A stretch of DNA of 64,000 nucleotides, taken from contig NZ_PQFZ01000006.1 of NCBI RefSeq assembly GCF_002917105.1, positions 1 to 64,000 of the forward strand. The letters run 5' to 3'. The stretch is from Allobosea psychrotolerans (lineage in GTDB: Bacteria; Pseudomonadota; Alphaproteobacteria; Rhizobiales; Beijerinckiaceae). Below the pieces are notes generated by a model. It saw only the letters and a list, made by a program, of their open reading frames with translations, searched no databases and was not told where the DNA came from. The position numbers were made by a program, and so were the translations under genes. Of the stretch, positions 54,781-63,192 are shown piece after piece (the first letter of the stretch is position 1; each line of letters opens with the position of its first letter).

Positions 54781-55353
54781 TTGACGGCGCATGTGATGCA
54801 TCCGATGGCGTCGCCGGACGGTTGTCCGGCACTCGTGCTCAATGCCGATTTCCGGCCTCTGAGCTATTATCCCCTATCGCTGTGGAGCTGGCAGGACGCG
54901 ATCAAGGCGGTCTTCATGGACCGCGTCAACATCGTCTCCGAATACGACACCGTGGTGCGCAGCCCGAGCTTCAACATGAAGCTGCCCTCGGTCGTCTCGC
55001 TGAAGACCTATATCAAGCCGTCGCGGACGCCGGCCTTCACGCGGTTCAACGTCTTCCTGCGCGACCGCTTCTCCTGCCAGTACTGCGCCTCGCGCGAGGA
55101 CCTGACCTTCGACCACGTCGTGCCGCGCTCCAGAGGCGGCCTCACCACTTGGGAGAACGTCGTGGCGGCCTGCTCGCCCTGCAATCTGCGCAAGGGTGAC
55201 AAGATGCCGGCGGCGATCGAGATGTTCCCGACGCAGAAGCCCTACGCGCCGACGGTCAATGATTTGCACCGCAACGGCAAGCTCTTCCCGCCGAATTACC
55301 TGCATGAGAGCTGGCTGGATTATCTCTACTGGGACTCCGAGCTGGAGCCGTGA
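54781..55353 (+). CDS. HNH endonuclease
   Basis: 190 residues. TTG start with GGAGG ten bases upstream; ATG 54796 is possible but leaves a 25-base gap to the ribosome site. HNH core: CQYCASREDLTFDHVVPRSRGG with the catalytic His, then WENVVAACSPCNLRKGDK. Two CxxC pairs bind a structural zinc. The N-terminal VLNADFRPLSYYPLSLWSWQDAIKAVF, read in pieces, is typical of the widespread HNH family annotated in alphaproteobacteria; role unknown, perhaps DNA repair. Confidence 0.9.
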   Translation: MTAHVMHPMASPDGCPALVLNADFRPLSYYPLSLWSWQDAIKAVFMDRVNIVSEYDTVVRSPSFNMKLPSVVSLKTYIKPSRTPAFTRFNVFLRDRFSCQYCASREDLTFDHVVPRSRGGLTTWENVVAACSPCNLRKGDKMPAAIEMFPTQKPYAPTVNDLHRNGKLFPPNYLHESWLDYLYWDSELEP

Positions 55354-55438
55354 GCCGGCTTGACGGCCGCCCAGGCAACGTCTTGTATCCACGGCACAAT
55401 CAGGCGTGCGGACGCCGCTGATCAAGCCGAGGATGACG

Positions 55439-56671
55439 ATGACCAAGACTGTCCTGGACCACAAGACTGCCCTGGACCAGTGGCTCGATCAGCATCATGC
55501 GGAACTGACAGCGATCAGGCGCGATATCCATGCCCATCCCGAGCTTGGCCTGGAGGAGCATCGCACCGCCGCCCTGGTCGCTGCCAAGCTGCGCGAATGG
55601 GGCGTGGAGGTCACCGAGGGTATCGGCGGCACCGGTGTCGTCGGCGTCATCCGGGGCCGCAGAGCCGGTCAGCGCGCCGTCGGCCTGCGCGCCGACATGG
55701 ACTGCCTCGCGCTGACCGAGGAGACCGGCCTCCCCTACGCCTCGCAATATCCCGGCAAGATGCATGCCTGCGGCCATGACGGCCACACCACGATGCTGCT
55801 GGGCGCGGCCGGCTATCTTGCCGCCCATCCCGATTTCGGAGGCACGCTGCACCTCATCTTCCAGCCGGCCGAGGAAGGCCGTGGCGGGGCGGTCGCGATG
55901 CTGAAGGACGGGCTGTTCGAGCGTTTTCCCTGCGACGCGATCTACGGCCTGCACAACACGCCGGGCATGCCCGTCGCGCATTTCGGCACCTGCAACGGCC
56001 CGATGCTGGCCGCGGCCGACAGCTGGGCCGTGACCTTCCGCGGCGTCGGCGGCCATGGCGGCTCACAGCCGCATCTCTCCACCGACATCACCTACGCCCA
56101 GGCCCATTTCGTGCTCGGGCTGCAGGGCATCGTCGGCCGCAATGTCGCGCCGCTCGACACTGCCGTGATCAGCGTCGGCTATATCCACTCCGGCTCGACG
56201 GAAGCGCCAAATGTGGTGCCCTCCGAACTGTCGATCGGCGGCACGGCCCGCAGCTATTCGCCTGATGTCCGCGCCTTGATCGAGCGTCGCATCGCCGAGC
56301 TCGCCGAAGCCACCGCGCAGGCCTGGGGCTGCACCGCCGAGGCGTCCTATCATCGCGGACCGCGCGCCCTGCTCAACCAGCCCGACCAGGTCGCGGTCGC
56401 GGTCGCGGCGGCGACCAGTTCGGTCGGAGCGGCCAATGTGAACGGCGCGATCAGGCCCGGCACCGGCGGCGAGGACTTCGCCGAGATGATGGAGGTCAAG
56501 CCCGGCGCCTTCATGCGGATCGGCAATGGCGTCGCCGCGGACGGCTCCTTCGCCGGATTGCATACGCCGCGCTATGATTTCAACGACGCCATCATCCCCG
56601 ACGGCGTTCGCTACTGGGTCAACGTCGTCAGCGAAGAACTCGGCCAGGGCTGGCAGGCCGCAGCCGCCTGA
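55439..56671 (+). CDS. M20 family amidohydrolase (hippurate/aminoacylase type)
   Basis: 410 residues from ATG 55439 (GAGG six bases upstream; GTG 55406 and ATG 55433 are weaker). IRRDIHAHPELGLEEHRTAALV, RADMDCLALTEETGLPYAS, HACGHDGHTTMLLGAA, FQPAEEGRGGAVAMLKDG and PGTGGEDFAEM give the metal ligands and dimerisation lid of M20D peptidases. It hydrolyses N-acyl amino acids or related amides. Between the HNH gene and dsbB; no operon partner. Confidence 0.93.
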   Translation: MTKTVLDHKTALDQWLDQHHAELTAIRRDIHAHPELGLEEHRTAALVAAKLREWGVEVTEGIGGTGVVGVIRGRRAGQRAVGLRADMDCLALTEETGLPYASQYPGKMHACGHDGHTTMLLGAAGYLAAHPDFGGTLHLIFQPAEEGRGGAVAMLKDGLFERFPCDAIYGLHNTPGMPVAHFGTCNGPMLAAADSWAVTFRGVGGHGGSQPHLSTDITYAQAHFVLGLQGIVGRNVAPLDTAVISVGYIHSGSTEAPNVVPSELSIGGTARSYSPDVRALIERRIAELAEATAQAWGCTAEASYHRGPRALLNQPDQVAVAVAAATSSVGAANVNGAIRPGTGGEDFAEMMEVKPGAFMRIGNGVAADGSFAGLHTPRYDFNDAIIPDGVRYWVNVVSEELGQGWQAAAA

Positions 56672-56695
56672 GAGTAGCCCCTTCCGCGGAGCGCC

Positions 56696-57220
56696 TCAGG
56701 CGCTCCGTGCCCGGGCCAGCCCGAACAGGGCCGCGACCAGCAGCACGAGCGAGGCCAGCGCGTTCCAGCCGGCCAGCGACAGGCCCAGGAAGCGCCAGGC
56801 GGCTTCGGTGCAGGAGACGACCTTCACTGTCTGCAGCTGCTTCAAGAAGTCCTGCACGCCGGCAGCGCTCGGCGCAGCGCCGGCGCAATCGGTGGGACCG
56901 GGAAACCAGCCCCATTCGACGCCGGCATGGTGGAAACCGAGCCAGCTGCTCCACGCCATCAATCCCGCGAGCCCCAGCAGCACCAGCCATTGCAGCCGAA
57001 GCGAACGCGCCAGCACCAGCCCCGCCGTCGCGAGCCCGATCGCGGCGTAATGCGGCAGGCGCTGCTCGAGGCAGAGCTTGCAGGGCTGCAGGCCCAGGAC
57101 CAGCTCGAAGAACCAGGCGCCCGCGATCAAGGCGAGGCAGCCGAGCCCGATCAGGAGAATCACGCGGGCCGGAGAGACCGAGCTGCCGGCACTGGGTCGG
57201 TCGAGGGTCGAACTTGTCAT
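56696..57220 (-). CDS. dsbB: Disulfide bond formation protein DsbB
   Basis: 174 residues from ATG 57220. Four transmembrane helices. LQPCKLCLEQRLPHYAA carries the first periplasmic CxxC with the quinone-contacting Arg nearby, and PGPTDCAGAAPSAAGVQDFLKQL, KVVSCTEAAWRFLGLSLAGWNAL, read in pieces, carry the second Cys pair. It reoxidises DsbA and passes electrons to quinone. The gene lies ten bases after the YqaA-like gene in the same direction, probably one unit. Confidence 0.9.
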   Translation of the reverse strand: MTSSTLDRPSAGSSVSPARVILLIGLGCLALIAGAWFFELVLGLQPCKLCLEQRLPHYAAIGLATAGLVLARSLRLQWLVLLGLAGLMAWSSWLGFHHAGVEWGWFPGPTDCAGAAPSAAGVQDFLKQLQTVKVVSCTEAAWRFLGLSLAGWNALASLVLLVAALFGLARARSA

Positions 57221-57230
57221 GGCAAGGCGC

Positions 57231-57842
57231 TCAGCAGGAGAGGAACTGTCCGGAACCTGCAACCAGCTTAAGGCCGAAATAAAGCGCAATCAGCAAGGCA
57301 GCCGCAACGACAGCGATCACTTTCAAGCGACGTTCGATGAAATGGCGGATCGTCTCGCCGAAACGACGCAGCAGGAAGGCGAGCGCGAAGAAGCGCGCGC
57401 CGCGCGCCAGCACGCAGGACAGGATGAAAAAGCCAAGGCCGATATGCACCGCTCCGGCCAGGATCGTCACCACCTTGATCGGCGGCAGATGCGCCAGCCC
57501 CGAGGTCGTCAGCAGGATCAGCGTGGTGTCGGGCCCGGCGCAAGTGCGCAGGGTCTCGAAAGCGCCGAGCTTGCCGTAGAAGGCGAGCACCGGCCGCGCC
57601 AGCGCTTCAAAGGCGTAGTAGCCGAGCGCATAACCGGCGATGCCGCCGAGCACGGAGAAGACCGTCGCGACCAGCGCCAGTCGATAGGCACGGGCCGGCC
57701 GCGCCAGCGCCATCGGCACGAACAGTACGTCGGCGGGGATGAGGAAGAACGAACTCTCGACGAAGGCGACCACGGCGAGCCAGAGCTCGGCGCGCGGCCG
57801 GGCGGCGAGGGACATGGTCCATTCATAGAGGCGCTTGATCAT
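57231..57842 (-). CDS. YqaA family membrane protein (DedA/SNARE-associated superfamily)
   Basis: 203 residues. AELWLAVVAFVESSFFLIPADVLFVPMALA, with the E-S-F/P-x-P motif of VTT-domain proteins, and the later VLGGIAGYALGYYAFEALARPVLAFYG, in pieces, match YqaA. Five or so transmembrane helices. DedA-superfamily members act as lipid scramblases or transporters, including undecaprenyl phosphate recycling. Upstream partner of dsbB. Confidence 0.88.
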   Translation of the reverse strand: MIKRLYEWTMSLAARPRAELWLAVVAFVESSFFLIPADVLFVPMALARPARAYRLALVATVFSVLGGIAGYALGYYAFEALARPVLAFYGKLGAFETLRTCAGPDTTLILLTTSGLAHLPPIKVVTILAGAVHIGLGFFILSCVLARGARFFALAFLLRRFGETIRHFIERRLKVIAVVAAALLIALYFGLKLVAGSGQFLSC

Positions 57843-57971
57843 GGCGGGTTTAGTAGTGTGGAGCTCATCACTCGTCCATGCGTTTGCGCAGGGTCATATG
57901 CAATTTCGCGCGACGCAGCAGACGCATTGACCGCGCGCGTTCGATCGCTATAGTCCCGCCCGCCTGCAAGG

Positions 57972-58056
57972 GCCCCTGTGGCGGAATTGGTAGACGCGCT
58001 CGACTCAAAATCGAGTTCCGCAAGGAGTGCTGGTTCGATTCCGGCCAGGGGCACCA
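57972..58056 (+). tRNA. tRNA-Leu (anticodon CAA)
   Basis: Acceptor stem GCCCCTG / CAGGGGC, D arm TGGCGGAATTGGTAGACGCG, anticodon stem CTCGA/TCGAG with loop CTCAAAA (anticodon CAA, reading TTG), a long variable arm, T arm TGGTTCGATTCCGGCC and an encoded ACCA end. Length 85, right for tRNA-Leu. Confidence 0.97.
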
Positions 58057-58084
58057 TCAGCCGGCTTTCCATGCCGGAGCGACC

Positions 58085-58825
58085 TTGCGCATCCTCCTGA
58101 TCAATCCCAACACCATGCCGGAGATGACCGATCTGGTCGTTCGCGTCGTCACGCCGCATCTCCCAGGCGTCTCCCTGAAAGCCGCCACCGGGCGGTTTGG
58201 AGCGCAATACATCGCCAGCCGCAGCGCCGGAGCGATCGCCGCCCATGCCGCGCTCGAGGCCTATGCCGAGCATGGCGAGGGCTGCGACGCGGTCTATCTC
58301 GCCTGCTTCGGCGATCCCGGCCTGTTCGCGCTGAAGGAGCTCGCGCCCATTCCCGTCATCGGCATGGCCGAGGCGAGCTGCAAGGCCGCCGCGCAAAAGG
58401 CCGGGCGCTTCTCGATCGTCACCGGCGGCGAACGCTGGGGCCCGATCCTGCACGAATTCGTCGCGATGCTTGGGCTCGGCGAGCGCCTGGCTGCCGTGGA
58501 GACGGTCGCGCCGACAGGCGCCGACATCGCGCGCGATCCGGAAGGTTCGATCGCGCTGCTTGCTGCGGCGTGTCGCAAGACGGCTCAGCGCGACGGCGCC
58601 GGCGCGGTCATTCTCGGCGGAGCGGGGCTTGCGGGGTTGGCGGCGCGCGTCCAGCCCCTCGTCGACATCCCGGTTCTCTGCTCGGTCGAGACCGGGGCGA
58701 AGGCCGTTCTGGCGGCGCTGGCTGGCGGCTTCGACAAACCGGCAGCGGGAGATCTCGCCTTGCCGCCGCCCGTCGGGAGCAAGGGTTTGTCAGAGCGGCT
58801 GGCAGCTCTGCTGGCGAAGCCCTGA
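58085..58825 (+). CDS. Asp/Glu/hydantoin racemase family protein
   Basis: 246 residues from TTG 58085, with GGAG five bases upstream and the family's LRILLINPNT start; no ATG in frame fits. AVYLACFGDPGL carries the first catalytic Cys and AGAVILGGAGLAGLA lies where the second Cys region is expected (the final pair is less clear, around LCSVETG). The family racemises hydantoins, aspartate or related acids. The gene begins 28 bases after tRNA-Leu. Confidence 0.85.
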   Translation: MRILLINPNTMPEMTDLVVRVVTPHLPGVSLKAATGRFGAQYIASRSAGAIAAHAALEAYAEHGEGCDAVYLACFGDPGLFALKELAPIPVIGMAEASCKAAAQKAGRFSIVTGGERWGPILHEFVAMLGLGERLAAVETVAPTGADIARDPEGSIALLAAACRKTAQRDGAGAVILGGAGLAGLAARVQPLVDIPVLCSVETGAKAVLAALAGGFDKPAAGDLALPPPVGSKGLSERLAALLAKP

Positions 58826-58856
58826 CAGGTTTCCTCGGAAGCACAGCGTCATCCCG

Positions 58857-59040
58857 GGCAGGCACGTCATGGTCGGGCTTGACCCGACCATCTCGTAAAC
58901 CAGAGCACGCTGGTCATGAGATTCTCGGGCCAAGCTCGAGAATGACGCCCTATGATGGATCCCGGATCTCCGCGGAGTTTATCCTTGGGCCGATCGAAGA
59001 TCGGACCCGGGGCTGCGTCCGGGATGACGGCGCGGATGAT
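58857..59040. repeat. Dispersed intergenic repeat region, family E copy 2
   Basis: Contains GTCATGGTCGGGCTTGACCC with its hairpin (58869-58891), GAGTTTATCCTTGGGCCG, ATCGAAGATCGGACCCGGGG and CCGGGATGACGGCGCGG at its end. The central 45 bases nearly match 19262-19330 in reverse. It fills the space between the racemase gene and the convergent dehydrogenase gene. Confidence 0.7.
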
Positions 59041-59073
59041 GCTTCCTGAGGCGCATGCTTTCGCGCTAAACGC

Positions 59074-59985
59074 TCAGCCCTCCCCAGCCAGCGAGATGCC
59101 GTTCTGCGAGGCGACCCAGTCCGACAGCATCGGCACGTAATCCTCGCCCTTCCCGGCCGCGACGGCCGATGCAAACACGTTCTTCACCGCATTGCCGATG
59201 GGGTTGGGTACACCAGCCGCATTCGCGACGCTCTCGAGATAGCGGACATCCTTCAGCGCATTGACCAGCGTGAACTTGTGGGCGTCGCGGTCGCGCTCCA
59301 GCACATATTGCATGAAGGTCTGGTAGAAGCCGCAATCCATCCGGCTGCCGCGCAAAACGCTGTCGAAGGTCTGCGGCGTGATGCCGATCTTCTGCGCCAG
59401 CGTCAGCGCCTCCGAATAGATCGCCGCATAGCCCATCGAGAGGAAGTTGTTGAGCAGCTTCATCTTGTGGCCGTCGCCGACCGGGCCGAGATGCACGACC
59501 TTTTGCGCCCAGGCCTCGCAGGCCGGCTTGATCCGCGCGAACACCTCGGGCGCTGCGCCCACCATCGCCGAGAGCTGTCCGAGCGCCGCCTGGGCCGGCG
59601 TACCGCCGAGCGGCGCATCCGCCAGATGCAGGCCCTTCGCTTCCAGCTCGGCCGCGAGCCGAACCGTGACGCCCGGATCGGAGGTCGAGCAATCGACGAT
59701 CACGGTCCCGGGCCTGGCCCCGGCCGCGATGCCGTCGGGGCCGTTCACGACCGCCTCGACCTGGGTCGAGCCGGTGACGCACAGGAAGATGATGGTCGCG
59801 TTCTGCGCCAGTTCCTTCGGTGTCCTGGCCTCCTTCGCTCCGGCCGCGACCAGCGCCTCCACCGGCTTGCGGTTGCGGTGGCCCATTACGGTCAGCGGGA
59901 AGCCCTTATCCACCAGATTGCGGGCCATGCCCTGGCCCATCAGGCCGACGCCGATGAAACCGATGGACTCTTTGCTTGCGCTCAT
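59074..59985 (-). CDS. NAD(P)-dependent beta-hydroxyacid dehydrogenase
   Basis: 303 residues from ATG 59985 (GGAG nine bases upstream; TTG 59991 is possible). GFIGVGLMGQGMARNL is the Rossmann motif; VDCSTSDPGVTV, DAPLGGTPAQAALGQLSAMVG and GHKMKLLNNFLSMGY with the catalytic Lys of the 3-hydroxyisobutyrate / tartronate-semialdehyde reductase superfamily are all present. Divergent from the LacI gene, so likely under its control and part of a sugar-acid catabolic cluster. Confidence 0.9.
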   Translation of the reverse strand: MSASKESIGFIGVGLMGQGMARNLVDKGFPLTVMGHRNRKPVEALVAAGAKEARTPKELAQNATIIFLCVTGSTQVEAVVNGPDGIAAGARPGTVIVDCSTSDPGVTVRLAAELEAKGLHLADAPLGGTPAQAALGQLSAMVGAAPEVFARIKPACEAWAQKVVHLGPVGDGHKMKLLNNFLSMGYAAIYSEALTLAQKIGITPQTFDSVLRGSRMDCGFYQTFMQYVLERDRDAHKFTLVNALKDVRYLESVANAAGVPNPIGNAVKNVFASAVAAGKGEDYVPMLSDWVASQNGISLAGEG

Positions 59986-60088
59986 CTTCAATTTCTCCTG
60001 TTTCTATGAGAATGACATCATCGAGTGACGGAATGGCCGGGCCCGGGACAGGCTGTGAGGTCTTGATTCCGCTTCCGGAGAAGCGCGC

Positions 60089-61177
60089 ATGACCGGCAAA
60101 AGCCCCCCGCCCGAAACGACGCCCCCCGGCAGGACCGTAAACGCGCCGGCCGTCCTCAACGGCCGCGGGCGCGTCACCCTGCAGATCATCGCCGACAATC
60201 TCGCGGTCTCGACCGCGACGGTCTCGCTGGCCTTGCGCGGCTCGCCGCTGGTTGCGGAAGCGACCCGCGCGCGCGTCCAGCAGATCGCCCGCGAGATGGG
60301 CTACAGCTACAACCGCAGCGCCGCCTCCTTGCGGACCGACCGCACCAACATCCTGGGCGTCGGCTTCCACGACATCACCAACCCGTATTTCGCCGAATTG
60401 CTGGCCGCGATCGAGGAGACGGCCACCGCCCATGGCCGCTCGATCCTGCTCGGCACCTATGCCGAGAGCCTGGAGCGCCAGGACCGCGTGCTCTCCACGC
60501 TGAAGGAATACCGCCCCGACGGCATGATCATCTGCGCGGCCGGCGGCAGCACGCCCGCGGCGTTCGAGCATCTGATCGCGGCCGGCGTGCCGCTCGTCCA
60601 GCTCTCGCGCGAGATCATCGGGCTCGATCTCGATTTCGTCGGCTCCGACGACCGCCAGGGCACGGTTCTGGCCGTGGAGCATCTGATCGCGCTCGGCCAC
60701 CGCCGCATCGCCTTTCTCGGCGAGAGCCAGAGCATCTCGACCGGCCGCAACCGTTATGCCGGCTATTGCGGGACGCTGGCGCGGCACGACATGCCGCTCG
60801 ACCCCGCCATCGTCTATTCCGCCTATGGCACGCGCGAGAACGGCCTCAAGGGCATCCAGGCGGTGCTGGACGTCGACGACCCGCCGACCGCCGCCGTCTG
60901 CTTCAACGACCTGACCGCGTTTGGCGCCATGATGGGCTTGCGCCATCGCGGCCTGGAGGCAGGCGTCGACTTCTCGCTGATCGGCTGCGACGACGTTCAG
61001 GAGGCGGCGCAGTGGTATCCGGCCCTGACGACGATCAGGAATTTTCAGGACGAGATGGGCCGCAAATCCGCGGAATTCCTGATCAAGCGTATCGCCGAGC
61101 CCGGTGCCCCGACGCGGCGCCTGCTGCTGACGCCGGAGCTCGTGCTGCGCGCCACGACCGCTCCGCCCAGGCGCTGA
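60089..61177 (+). CDS. LacI family transcriptional regulator
   Basis: 362 residues. A helix-turn-helix at about 29-50 (VTLQIIADNLAVSTATVSLALRG) with hinge RVQQIAREMGYSYNRSAASLR, then a periplasmic-binding-type sensor domain with ILGVGFHDITNPYFAELLAAIEE, GHRRIAFLGES, TAAVCFNDLTAFGAMMGLRHRG and IGCDDV. It presumably represses the divergent dehydrogenase and the flanking transporter until a sugar acid or polyol binds. A proline-rich N-terminal extension of about 25 residues precedes the DNA-binding domain. Confidence 0.93.
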   Translation: MTGKSPPPETTPPGRTVNAPAVLNGRGRVTLQIIADNLAVSTATVSLALRGSPLVAEATRARVQQIAREMGYSYNRSAASLRTDRTNILGVGFHDITNPYFAELLAAIEETATAHGRSILLGTYAESLERQDRVLSTLKEYRPDGMIICAAGGSTPAAFEHLIAAGVPLVQLSREIIGLDLDFVGSDDRQGTVLAVEHLIALGHRRIAFLGESQSISTGRNRYAGYCGTLARHDMPLDPAIVYSAYGTRENGLKGIQAVLDVDDPPTAAVCFNDLTAFGAMMGLRHRGLEAGVDFSLIGCDDVQEAAQWYPALTTIRNFQDEMGRKSAEFLIKRIAEPGAPTRRLLLTPELVLRATTAPPRR

Positions 61178-61185
61178 GCCTGGCC

Positions 61186-62088
61186 TCACGGATCATTCGC
61201 AGGCTTGGCGTTGAGCGCACGATAGGCCCGCACCACCTGCGAATCGTCGCGTGAGCCATGGCCGAGCCCCGAGGCCGCCAGGAACATCTGGTGGGCGGCG
61301 GCGGCCAGCGGCAGCGCCGTCTTGGCGGCGCGCCCGGCATCGAGCACGATGCCGAGATCCTTGACGAAGATGTCGACGGCGCTGGCCACGACCGGATCAG
61401 GCTCATGCATGCGCGGGCCGCGATCCCTGAGCATCCAGGAGGACGCCGCAGAGCCGCCCATGATCTCGAACAGCACGCGCCCGTCGATTCCGGCCTTTTC
61501 CGCGAGCGACAAGGCCTCGGCGGCAACCGCGATATGCACGCCGCAGAGCAGCTGGTTGACCGTCTTCACCGTCGCGCCTTGCCCCGGCCTCTCGCCGACA
61601 TGGAAGACCTTGTCGCCCATCGCGTCGAGCACGGGCCTGGCCTTGTCGAAGCTCTCCTGTGGTGCGCCGACCATGATCGAGAGCGTCGCGGCCCTTGCCC
61701 CGACCACGCCGCCCGAGACAGGCGAATCGACGAAATGCCGGCCGGATCCGACGACCTCGGCCGCGATCGCCTCGACTTCGCCGGGCGGGCAGGTCGCCAT
61801 CAGCATGACGACCGCACCGGGAGCGAGCGCGGCAAGCGCGCCGGCCTCGAACAGCACCGCGCGCGCCTGGGCGGCGTTGACAACCATCAGCACCAGCGCA
61901 TCGGCGCCTGATGCGGCGGCCTTGGCGCTGTCGGCGGCATGCCCTCCGGCGGCCGCCAGCGCGTCACGCGCGCTTTCGCGCATATCGAAGCCGGCGACGC
62001 GAAACTGCCGCTTGATGAGGTTCTCGGCCATCGGCGCGCCCATGGCGCCGAGCCCGACGAAGGCGATGGAAATGGGGGTGGTCGGCAT
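61186..62088 (-). CDS. ltnD: L-threonate dehydrogenase-like beta-hydroxyacid dehydrogenase
   Basis: 300 residues from ATG 62088; the frame is open to 62151, but that extension lies in repeat DNA. IAFVGLGAMGAPMAENL, DSPVSGGVVGARAATLSIMVG and VKTVNQLLCGVHIAVAAEAL then SLAEKAGIDG read like L-threonate dehydrogenase (LtnD), which oxidises four-carbon sugar acids. LtnD works with a kinase and an isomerase or aldolase, none of which is visible in the window. Convergent with the LacI gene, nine bases apart. Confidence 0.75.
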   Translation of the reverse strand: MPTTPISIAFVGLGAMGAPMAENLIKRQFRVAGFDMRESARDALAAAGGHAADSAKAAASGADALVLMVVNAAQARAVLFEAGALAALAPGAVVMLMATCPPGEVEAIAAEVVGSGRHFVDSPVSGGVVGARAATLSIMVGAPQESFDKARPVLDAMGDKVFHVGERPGQGATVKTVNQLLCGVHIAVAAEALSLAEKAGIDGRVLFEIMGGSAASSWMLRDRGPRMHEPDPVVASAVDIFVKDLGIVLDAGRAAKTALPLAAAAHQMFLAASGLGHGSRDDSQVVRAYRALNAKPANDP

Positions 62089-62109
62089 CGTGTGAGGCTC
62101 TTTCAGCTC

Positions 62110-62270
62110 CACCGTCAGTCCGGGCAAGCGCAGCGCAGACCCAGGATCCATCGTAGAGCGCAGCTTCTGACGATGGTTCCCCGGATCAGTGCGGCAAAAC
62201 CAGTCCTTGGGTCGGCCAAAGGCCGGCCGCGAGGGCCGCTTGTCCGGGATGACGGCGCGGATGGAACAAC
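62110..62270. repeat. Dispersed intergenic repeat region, family E relative
   Basis: Contains CCAGTCCTTGGGTCGGCC followed by AAAGGCCGGCCGCGAGG and TTGTCCGGGATGACGGCGCGG, the same order as in 58976-59036 but with a different central hairpin (GTCGGCC / GGCCGGC). It lies between the LtnD-like gene and the MalG-type permease. Confidence 0.6.
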
Positions 62271-62292
62271 GGGCAACGGAGACCCGGCAATA

Positions 62293-63192
62293 TCACTCCT
62301 TCACCGCCCCGGTCATGGCCGACACGTAATGCTCGACGAAGAAGGCGTAGAGAATGACGAGAGGCAAAGAGCCTGCCAATGCGCCGGCCATCAGCGAACC
62401 CCAGCGATAAATGTCGCCATCGACGAACTCGTTGACGATCGCCACCGGCACCGTCTTGTTCTGCGTCGAGGACAGGAAGGTCAGTGCGTAGATGAACTCG
62501 TTCCAGCACAGCGTGAACGAGAAGATGAAGGCCGAGATCAGCCCCGGCACCGCCAGCGGCAGGATGATCTTGGTCAGGATCTGCCAGCGATTGGCACCGT
62601 CGATCAGGGCGCATTCCTCAAGCTCGAAGGGAATGGTCTTGAAATAGCCCATCAGGAGCCAGGTCGAGAACGGGATCAGGATCGTCGGATAGACCAGGAT
62701 CAGCGCCAGCGGCGTGTCGAACAGGCCGACCTTGTAGATCACCGTCGCCAGCGGGATGAACAGGATCGAGGGCGGCACGAGATAGGCGAGGAAGATCAGT
62801 GCGCCGACGGTCTGGGCCCCCTTGAAGCGCAGGCGCACGATCGCATAGGCCGCCAGCACGCTGGCCACCAGCGAGATGAACGTCGCGCAGCTGGCGATGA
62901 ACATCGTATTCCAGAGCCAGCGCGGATAGTCGCTCTCGAACAGCAGCTTGTGGATGTGCTTGAAGGTCGGCGTCCAGGTCCAGAACGGGCTGACCCTGTC
63001 CATGTCGATGAGCTGGTCGTCGGGCTTCACCGCCGTCAACGCCATCCAATAGAACGGGAACAGCAGCACGATGAGGATCAGGAACAGCGGGATATAGGTC
63101 GTGACGATGCGGCTCGGCACCGTCTCGAGATAGGCCATCCCCTCGCTATGGTCCTGGGTGGCGGCGCGGTGGCCGGCGTCGATGCTAGTCAT
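62293..63192 (-). CDS. Carbohydrate ABC transporter permease (MalG/UgpE type)
   Basis: 299 residues. Six transmembrane helices; first-helix FPFYWMALTAVKP, the periplasmic SPFWTWTPTFKHIHKLL, and EAA loop FELEECALIDGANRWQILTKIILPLAVPG are characteristic of CUT1-class MalG/UgpE permeases. Imports a sugar or sugar derivative with the partner permease, whose stop overlaps its start by eight bases. The binding protein and ATPase should lie beyond the window. Confidence 0.93.
   Translation of the reverse strand: MTSIDAGHRAATQDHSEGMAYLETVPSRIVTTYIPLFLILIVLLFPFYWMALTAVKPDDQLIDMDRVSPFWTWTPTFKHIHKLLFESDYPRWLWNTMFIASCATFISLVASVLAAYAIVRLRFKGAQTVGALIFLAYLVPPSILFIPLATVIYKVGLFDTPLALILVYPTILIPFSTWLLMGYFKTIPFELEECALIDGANRWQILTKIILPLAVPGLISAFIFSFTLCWNEFIYALTFLSSTQNKTVPVAIVNEFVDGDIYRWGSLMAGALAGSLPLVILYAFFVEHYVSAMTGAVKE

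Noticed and set aside
57972..58825. Integrated element at tRNA-Leu
   Set aside because: No integrase or duplicated tRNA 3' end is visible; the racemase gene simply follows the tRNA.
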